Below are positions 1 to 5,300 of a stretch of 6,349 nucleotides of DNA, in pieces. Positions within the stretch are counted from its first letter, which is position 1. Each line of letters opens with the position of its first letter. The notes beneath the pieces are model-generated. The model saw only the letters and a list, made by a program, of their open reading frames with translations. It did no database searches and was not told the DNA's origin. Both the position numbers and the translations under genes were made by a program. The stretch is from an uncultured Chthoniobacterales bacterium (GTDB lineage Bacteria > Verrucomicrobiota > Verrucomicrobiae > Chthoniobacterales > UBA10450), in assembly GCA_955652855.1 (NCBI GenBank), contig CATPCN010000390.1, positions 1-6,349 of the forward strand, in the 5' to 3' direction.

Positions 1-32
1 AGACTGGCCGTCATAGAAAAGTTTTCGTTCAT
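1..32 (-). CDS. Start of a divergent gene, truncated by the left window edge
   Basis: Only the first ten codons are visible, reading MNENFSMTAS from an ATG at 32-30. The start is well supported by a near-ideal Shine-Dalgarno AAGGAG (complement of 41-46) placed 8 nt upstream, and by a near-consensus promoter further upstream at 209-237. The product cannot be identified from ten residues. The same frame is open back to a TGA near 170, with a possible GTG at 95-93 and a TTG further up. A longer product is therefore not excluded, but those starts lack well-spaced ribosome sites. The gene is transcribed away from the XRE regulator and shares its intergenic region, so it is the most obvious candidate target of that regulator (inference). 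Confidence 0.6.
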   Translation of the reverse strand, partial: MNENFSMTAS

Positions 33-40
33 AGAATCGT

Positions 41-46
41 CTCCTT
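41..46 (-). promoter_or_regulatory. Shine-Dalgarno site of the divergent gene
   Basis: On the minus strand the sequence reads AAGGAG, 8 nt before the ATG at 32-30. This is close to the ideal match and spacing, and it is the main reason for choosing that start codon. Confidence 0.7.
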
Positions 47-208
47 GAATCGTTCGAACTGAGAGGTCTGTCTCCGCGCCCCTCTCGCGTGCCACCGCCG
101 TAAGTTGGCTCTCCTCCTGAAGTGTGAAAAACAAGCGGCGGGAGATTTCTGCAAAAGCGAGTTTATGTTTTCACCACAGCGACGTTGCAAGGACGTGGGT
201 CAATCTTG

Positions 209-237
209 ATTATACGGGCATATAAACGACGCGTCAA
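209..237 (-). promoter_or_regulatory. Sigma-70-type promoter driving the divergent gene
   Basis: On the minus strand, TTGACG (complement of 232-237) is followed by a 17-nt spacer and then TATAAT (complement of 209-214). This matches the sigma-70 consensus at 5 of 6 positions in the -35 box and 6 of 6 in the -10 box, with optimal spacing. Transcription would begin near 202. The -35 hexamer lies inside the 7-nt loop of the dyad at 219-249, so a protein bound to the dyad should block RNA polymerase (inference). Confidence 0.7.
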
Positions 238-249
238 GTCGTTTATATG
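219..249. repeat. Perfect 12-bp inverted repeat, probable operator
   Basis: The arms CATATAAACGAC (219-230) and GTCGTTTATATG (238-249) are exact reverse complements separated by 7 nt (gcgtcaa). A symmetric dyad this long, placed over a promoter next to an XRE-family gene, is the expected form of a binding site for a dimeric helix-turn-helix repressor. No T-tract follows on either strand, so it is not a typical terminator. It ends 43 bp before the regulator's start, so the same site could also govern the regulator. Confidence 0.7.
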
Positions 250-292
250 ACGTGTGGACGCCACTCGCTTAACCGGGCACTAGGCTGGTTGT

Positions 293-1198
293 TTGCCCAT
301 CATCCCACCCCGGAAGACGACTTCAGGCCGTAAGCGCAAGGTCCGGCGGAAGCTCATCAACTTCGGCGAGTTTGTCAAATCGGCGCGGGAACGCAGCGCT
401 CCCAGCCAGCAGCAGGCCGTTTACGTTTTGGCTCAAGCCGGCCTGAAGATGTCGCAAAGCTGGGTCGCGCAGATTGAAACCGGGCGGATCACAGACCCGG
501 ACACTCCCATTCTCCTCAAGCTGGCCGAGGCCTACGGCCTCGATTTCGATCAACTGGTCTATGCCCTCGTTCGCGACAAGTATCAGCTTGATGATCTTGC
601 GCAGGTAACGGCGCTCTCCCGTGAGCGGTGGCGGACGATCGCCCCGGCGTTCCGATCATATCCGAAGGTCGGCGGCGTCGAAGGATTGGAGGTTGACCAG
701 CTCCGCGCCAAGGCGCAGATGCTCGAATCTGAAATCCTTCACGTCGCAGGACTGGCGAAATGGCAGAAGGACTTTCCGAAACTCAAGGAGCTTTGGATGG
801 TCGCGCAACAATTCCAGGACGACAAGGACCCCGCCCTGCGCGATGCAGTGATTCATAATCTTGGACGGAGCGTACACTTCTTTTATTTTGTCCGTAAAAC
901 CGACATCGACGAAGGCCGCCCCTTCTGGCTCTTCTTACGCCGACTCGCCCAGGATCATCCATCTTTACGGAACCGGCTGCAAAAGCAGATTCACGGAATC
1001 GGTCTTGATGAATCGGAACTGCGCTGGCTTCTGACCGACTTCATCGTCGCCAATCCTGGAGACCCGGCAACCCGGACGGGATTCATCGGGTTGCGCCACG
1101 ATCACGCCATGAAGTTCGCACGCCGGATGTCCAACCTCGATGTTGAAGCTGCGGTGCACGGTATCATGCCGTTTCTGACCAAGCGAAATCGCCTCTGA
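293..1198 (+). CDS. XRE-family helix-turn-helix transcriptional regulator with C-terminal helical domain
   Basis: A 301-aa predicted cytoplasmic DNA-binding protein. A strongly basic arm (residues 7-20, rich in Lys and Arg) precedes a Cro/C1-type helix-turn-helix at about 23-91. It shows the family pattern: SQQQAVYVLAQAG for helix 2, SQSWVAQIETGR for the recognition helix and following turn, then TPILLKLAEAYGLDFDQL. Residues 131-150 look like a short coiled coil. Residues 150-301 are mostly helical, with aromatic clusters (HFFYFV, FWLFLRRL), and I do not recognise the domain. It could sense a ligand or partner. The start is TTG at 293: an in-frame TAG lies at 281-283, and the next in-frame Met is residue 53, inside the HTH. 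The ribosome site is weak (AGG at 282-284). The likely target is the dyad at 219-249. Rgg-like regulators have similar size and layout, but I see no clear TPR repeats. Confidence 0.85.
   Translation: MPIIPPRKTTSGRKRKVRRKLINFGEFVKSARERSAPSQQQAVYVLAQAGLKMSQSWVAQIETGRITDPDTPILLKLAEAYGLDFDQLVYALVRDKYQLDDLAQVTALSRERWRTIAPAFRSYPKVGGVEGLEVDQLRAKAQMLESEILHVAGLAKWQKDFPKLKELWMVAQQFQDDKDPALRDAVIHNLGRSVHFFYFVRKTDIDEGRPFWLFLRRLAQDHPSLRNRLQKQIHGIGLDESELRWLLTDFIVANPGDPATRTGFIGLRHDHAMKFARRMSNLDVEAAVHGIMPFLTKRNRL
707..736 (+). repeat. Imperfect 30-nt direct repeat, copy in the regulator linker
   Basis: This segment matches 1280-1309 at 25 of 30 positions by hand alignment without gaps, beginning with identical GCCAAGGCGC. 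It encodes AKAQMLESEI of the regulator's predicted coiled-coil linker. Confidence 0.55.
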
Positions 1199-1207
1199 AC
1201 ATTACGC

Positions 1208-1363
1208 ATGCCAGACGCATCACAACGCATTGAACACATTGCCAGGCTGCCGTCGAAAGATGACGCGCGCAGCCAAGCGGCCAAGGCGCGGATGCTTGAA
1301 CATGAGATCGAGGAACTCCGGCAGGAACGGGAGCAGATCCTGCGCGCCATCCTCGGTGCTTAA
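1208..1363 (+). CDS. Small 51-aa coiled-coil protein downstream of the regulator
   Basis: ATG at 1208 lies 9 nt after the regulator's stop and opens a 51-codon frame ending in TAA at 1361-1363. The product starts MPDASQRIEHIARLP and ends QEREQILRAILGA. It is rich in Glu, Arg, Ala and Leu with heptad-like spacing, as expected for one amphipathic or coiled-coil helix. Codon third positions are mostly G or C, which supports real coding. No good Shine-Dalgarno is visible, so translation may depend on re-initiation after the regulator. Residues 25-34 (AKARMLEHEI) match regulator residues 139-148 (AKAQMLESEI) at 8 of 10 positions. This suggests a partner that pairs with the regulator's linker, or a local duplication. 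It resembles no named family I know. It could also be the first piece of a broken longer gene. Confidence 0.6.
   Translation: MPDASQRIEHIARLPSKDDARSQAAKARMLEHEIEELRQEREQILRAILGA
1280..1309 (+). repeat. Imperfect 30-nt direct repeat, copy in the 51-aa gene
   Basis: The partner of 707-736, in the same orientation and the same coding phase. It encodes AKARMLEHEI of the small coiled-coil protein. Most differences fall at third codon positions or at the two changed residues. Confidence 0.55.
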
Positions 1364-1478
1364 CGTCTCACCCTCGGCCAAGGCAACGGCGTGGACGGCC
1401 ACCGGCATGGAATCACTGCTGCTAAAAACGCCGCTCCAAGAGGGCAGGGCCGTCAGCCTGGAAGCAGCCGAAGCCTGA
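1356..1478 (+). CDS. Possible 40-aa peptide frame overlapping the 51-aa gene
   Basis: A GTG at 1356 overlaps the TAA of the preceding small gene by 8 nt, in the +1 phase. It opens 40 codons ending in TGA at 1476-1478. The product contains SPSAKATAWTATGMESLLLK and ends SLEAAEA. About 29 of 40 codons end in G or C, in line with neighbouring coding sequence. An internal ATG at 1407 would give a 23-aa peptide. The overlap could allow translational coupling. The frame continues without a phase change into the next small gene, with only TGA GGG between them. I do not recognise the product. It could be a short peptide, or the middle part of a longer gene broken by a frameshift and a nonsense codon. 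Confidence 0.35.
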   Translation: MLNVSPSAKATAWTATGMESLLLKTPLQEGRAVSLEAAEA

Positions 1479-1481
1479 GGG

Positions 1482-1685
1482 ATGGTCATAACCTACATGC
1501 CAGACAGGCCCGATCGCCGCGCTCACGCTCTGCTCAAGATCAAGGCCGAGCTGGGCTATCGTACAGAATTGTTTGCAGCAAACAGCCACGAACAGCGCGC
1601 GGTTGAATTCCTGCACAAGCTCCAACCGGAGCGAGCGGAGGGCGCGCAAGAAGCGTTCCGGGCTGCTGTAATGTCGCGAGCTTAG
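1482..1685 (+). CDS. Small 67-aa hypothetical protein, last frame of the regulator cluster
   Basis: A 67-codon frame from ATG at 1482 to TAG at 1683-1685. The product is MVITYMPDRPDRRAHALLKI..., charged, with predicted helices around AHALLKIKAELGYR and EQRAVEFLHKLQ and no signal peptide or membrane segment. About two thirds of its codons end in G or C, and amino-acid composition is normal, so it looks coded. The start is uncertain. GAGGG touches the first ATG directly, leaving no spacing, while the second Met codon at 1497 has GGATGG 11 nt upstream. It is in the same phase as the preceding 40-codon frame, four bases after its stop begins to clear. Function unknown. Its position makes co-transcription with the XRE regulator likely. 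Confidence 0.5.
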   Translation: MVITYMPDRPDRRAHALLKIKAELGYRTELFAANSHEQRAVEFLHKLQPERAEGAQEAFRAAVMSRA

Positions 1686-1744
1686 AGCAGAGTTTGCGAA
1701 GGCATGGCTTTCCTGTCGCGGTGGTCGCACAAGATGCGCCTAGA
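1686..1744. other. Convergent intergenic junction
   Basis: Fifty-nine bases separate the stop of the last plus-strand small gene from the stop of the minus-strand immunity gene. The only stem-loop candidates are short: GAAGGC/GCTTTC with a 3-nt loop and one G-U pair, and a bulged GGTCGCA/TGCGCC. Neither is followed by a T-tract on either strand. I see no convincing intrinsic terminator. Confidence 0.4.
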
Positions 1745-2374
1745 TCATACGACACGATAGAGACCAAAGACCCAGAATGGCGCATGTTCCGGTACCCTCT
1801 TGTTCGCAATGGCACTAAATTCGAAGGCATTGTCTCTATCTGCGATTAGCCCAAATTCGTTGATGCGCTTCGCCCACTGCGGCCGCAGCCGACCACGGTC
1901 CTCCGAACTGTATCCGCAATTAGATAAACCACTAAGAAAGCCCGCGTCGGCAATATCAAAACCAAGAAACCTGCTGTCGTCAGGAATCGTGGGCATTTCT
2001 CGCTCAGAATATACCCAGTAAGTAGGAAACTCTGTTAGGTTGCCTCTCGCATGCAGCTCGACGGCAACCAACTCAGACAGCCTTCCGTTTTCATGCAATC
2101 GCTGCTTCATTTGCCAAAGGTTCTGCCATAAACCGCCGGTACTATAACATGGCTCGGCTTCAATTAGAGGAGGTTCGAACGAGACGCATAAGTCACGAAT
2201 TTCGGTAGTGTACAAGAAGTGAGTGGGCCACACGAGTACATCCACAGAAAGAGAACGCTTTACATCTGACCTTAAAAAAAAGTTCTCGCGAATCTCTTTT
2301 TCATAGGGATGTCGTAAGCAATCGGCCTCGTTGTAGCGAGCGTCAAATCCCAAGAGGCGGCTTTCATCGCTCAT
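1745..2374 (-). CDS. Predicted immunity protein for the Rhs toxin
   Basis: A 209-aa predicted cytoplasmic protein, with no signal peptide or membrane helix, whose ATG overlaps the Rhs stop codon as ATGA (2371-2374). Its excellent ribosome site lies within the last toxin codons. A mid-sized gene directly behind a variable Rhs tip is the standard position for cognate immunity, and that is the basis of the call. The C-terminal half carries what I remember as a recurring signature of hypothetical proteins: SRFLGFDIADAGFLSGLSNC at residues 134-153, then WAKRINEFGL, and VPEHAPFWVFGLYRV at the end. SRLLGFD at 5-11 echoes SRFLGFD at 134-140, hinting at an internal repeat. Sampled GC is about 43-50%, below the Rhs shell, consistent with exchange together with the toxin tip. 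I cannot assign a named immunity family. Confidence 0.75.
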   Translation of the reverse strand: MSDESRLLGFDARYNEADCLRHPYEKEIRENFFLRSDVKRSLSVDVLVWPTHFLYTTEIRDLCVSFEPPLIEAEPCYSTGGLWQNLWQMKQRLHENGRLSELVAVELHARGNLTEFPTYWVYSEREMPTIPDDSRFLGFDIADAGFLSGLSNCGYSSEDRGRLRPQWAKRINEFGLIADRDNAFEFSAIANKRVPEHAPFWVFGLYRVV

Positions 2375-5300
2375 TGCAAGCCTCCCCCTAAGGGTACGGT
2401 CTCTGGCACAGCCCCGAGAGGAGCAGGTGGAAACTTACCAGCCATCGCTGGCTTTGTATCTACCCACTCACACTTACAAGGTTCTTCTTGGGCATACGGA
2501 GCACGTTGCATCATTATGTGCAGATGCCAATGAGCACCGGTAAGTTGTATTCCCGAGAACTTGTCGAAATGGTCACCCGATTGATCCACGCGATAGCCGA
2601 CGGTACCCACCGGCGGCAAACAAGGTTTACATTTCCGTTCAGGGCAGCTACGATTAGCAGTACAAGCTTGTATGCCAGCGTAGGTTAATAGGCCCGCGAC
2701 GGTCGCCGCGCAGGTGTTAGCACCTGCCTCAAGCACGGGGATAAGCCATGGGTAAGCCAGTACAGCTGGATTGCGCCCGTCCGCGTCCACGTAACCGACC
2801 GGGTTGCCGTAAATGTACTGGTAGATGTTCGGTCCTGCCTGTGTTTCTACATTGGGCAATGGATCCCTACTTAACCACCTCGCTGAATCCCCATCATATG
2901 AGCGATATGGCGCGAGATACAGCTTCGAGGGCGCATGATAGTAGTGCCCCGTAAACCCGAAGTCCGCGACATCGTTTCCGGTTGTGAGGGTTCGCCGTCC
3001 ATAGGGATCGTAGTCGTAGCGAGATTGCAGAGCTCCTGTTGAATTCGTCACCTCCCGAACGCTTCCGAGATGATCACGGGTGTAGAACAACGTGGTTGAA
3101 CCGCTGACTTGGCCTTGCGAATAGAATCGCCTCGTCAGATTCCCAGAGCCATCCCGCTCTTCGGCGATTGCCATCTCGTCCCAGACAAATTGCTTGGCGC
3201 TGGTGATCGTCGCACCGGATTTCTCCGTAACCTTCACCCTTCGGCCCAACCCGTCGTACGTGATCAGCGTTTGCTGATTCGTTGTTGGATAGTTGATCGC
3301 GACAAGCCGGTTCTCCGCGTCCCACTGGAATGTGTAGTTGGTCGAACTTCGTGACGTTCCGTTGTTGGAAATCAAGTTTCCGTTTGCATCGTAAGCAAAC
3401 GATCGGGCGATGGAACCGGTGCGCGAAACGAGCTCATTCAAACTGTTAACTGTCACTGGATTGGCTGCGCTGTTGATCGTTTCGTTTGTGCGGTTGCCTG
3501 CCGGGTCATAGGCATACCCGAACGTCTTGGGAGTTGTTCCCGTCAGATTCGCGCTCGTCAACTGACCGGCGAGATCATAGCCGAGTGCGTATGTATTAAG
3601 TACGTTGGTTTGTTGCGCCCAAGAGAGGATTTGACCCTCGGCGTCGTAGGTGTAATCGAATTGGGACAACACCGCCGCTCCGCTGAGGTTCTTGATTTCT
3701 TGCAAGCGCTGGTCTCCAGTGTTGTTGAAGTACTGATAAACCATAGACTGGCCGTTGGGGTACGTCAAGGCCGCGGGTCGCCCCGTTTGATCGAGGTAGG
3801 CGGTCGAGAATGTACCCAAACTATTGGTTTCCGAAATGGCGCGCCCTAAAGCGTCAAAGATCACGCTCGTCTGATTGGCCGCGCCGTTGATCGAGCGGCA
3901 AACGATGCGACCGAGTTGATCGTAGGCATAGGCAATTGTCGAATTGGCCAGCGGTCCGGCAACACTCTGCAAATGTCCCGCACCGAGAGCGCCGTTGACC
4001 GGATAATAGTTGTAATTCGTCATGCCTGTTCCATCGATCATGCTCGTGCGCCGGTTGTAAGAAGGGTCATAAGCAAAGCTCACGTTGGGCGTCGGATTCT
4101 TGGCGTTCGTGTAGGTGATCGAGATGAGATTGTTGTCTTTCCCGTAGCCGTATGAAATCGATTGGCCGAGCGCATCCGTCTTCGACTTCAATCGGCTCGT
4201 GGTATTTTCATAAGCGAAGCTATCGCCCCTGCCATCGGCATAAGTCTTCGAGATCAGTCTCCCTTGGATGTCATACTTCCACGTCGTCATATTGCCCTTG
4301 CCGTCATGAAGCGTTTGGAGCGAGCCGCATTTGCACCAGGTTTGGTTGATGATCCGGTTCAGCGGATCTTTGATTTGAATGACCCGGCCCAAAGCATCGT
4401 TGGCGTAGGTTGTCGTTCGACCGAGCCGATCGATGGTCGAGCCGATGCTGAGCCGGTCGTAAACCGTTTGCCGGAACGTGCCATCCGGGAATATCTGCTT
4501 GGTGAGCCGGTCGATGTTGTCATAGGCATTCGTGACAACGTAGCCCTCACTATCCGTCACGGTTTTCACGCGCCCCACCACATCGTACGTGTACGCCGTC
4601 GTGCTCCCCGCAATGGCGCCAGTCACGGTTTGCAAATAGCCGTTGCTGTCATAGGCCATCGTTGTCACTTCGTTCTTTGGATTGGTGATCGTGAGCGGCT
4701 GGCCGAAACTGTTATAGCTCGTCGCGGTTGTCTGCCCGGCAGCATCGGTCGTCGTCAACGGCAGATGCATTGAATTGTACGCAGCAGCAAACAGCTGCTC
4801 ATTGCTCGCGCCGTTCTTTTGGGTGGTCTGAAGCAAATCGATGTTATTCGCATCGTAGCCATACTTCGTCTGCCGCCCCACCGGGTCGATGCTCTGGATC
4901 ACCAAGCCATTCGCGTTGTAGGTTTTCTGGTAAAGCTGCGTGCTCCCGTCATCCAGCAACCGCCCTGTCATGCTGGACAGGGTCGTAGCCGTTGGATCGA
5001 CGAAGTCGGCGTTGGCCTGGCCTTGGAAGTTGGACCAAACCCGGTTTTCTAGCGGCGCTTTTTCACTCGATGCGGTACTGATAACGCCGTGCCAACCCGA
5101 AGCCCAATGCGTCTGCCGGGCGTAATTGTAGAACGCGGGCGACCCCGGAGCCGCGCCCGCGGCGATGGCATCTGCGTACGCCTTCTTGTCCCAATAAAAG
5201 CTGTTGTACAAATTCAGGTTTTGGTTGTTGATGGTCAGTCCGGGCACGGAGGGAACCGACGATTCTTGCGCGGGCAGAAAGGACAAACTGGCCTGGTATT

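Larger units (their letters stand above)
33..292. promoter_or_regulatory. Divergent intergenic control region
   Basis: This 260-bp gap separates the leftward gene from the rightward XRE regulator. It holds a strong leftward promoter (209-237), a perfect dyad (219-249) and a weaker possible second leftward promoter: TTGCAA at 185-190 and CATAAA at 162-167 on the minus strand, with a 17-nt spacer. From the strong promoter the leftward leader would be about 170 nt. A plus-strand promoter is not obvious. The best -10-like hexamer is TATAAA at 221-226, inside the left arm of the dyad, and it has no good -35 partner. Confidence 0.55.

Noticed and set aside
1230..1355. Upstream extension (TTG at 1230) of the 40-aa peptide frame
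   Set aside because: This part is an Arg-rich out-of-phase reading of the 51-aa gene. The GTG at 1356 is the more sensible start.
1575..1586. 12-mer GCAGCAAACAGC repeated near 4784-4795
   Set aside because: A low-information CAG-rich word with no extended flanking match, most likely chance.
1422..1730. Minus-strand frame of 102 codons opposite the small plus-strand genes
   Set aside because: Composition is rich in Arg, Cys and Phe, there is no ribosome site and no family resemblance. The plus-strand frames have better codon third positions.
1694..1737. Intrinsic terminator at the convergent junction
   Set aside because: The stems are 6 bp with a wobble or bulge, and no T-tract follows on either strand.
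1540..1830. Minus-strand frame of 96 codons overlapping the immunity gene end
   Set aside because: Cys- and Pro-rich shadow translation with no ribosome site. It overlaps the better-supported immunity gene.
4162..4773. 203-codon plus-strand frame antisense to the Rhs gene
   Set aside because: It is the mirror of YD-repeat codons, rich in Arg, Ile and Val with no recognisable domain. The Rhs frame is certain here.
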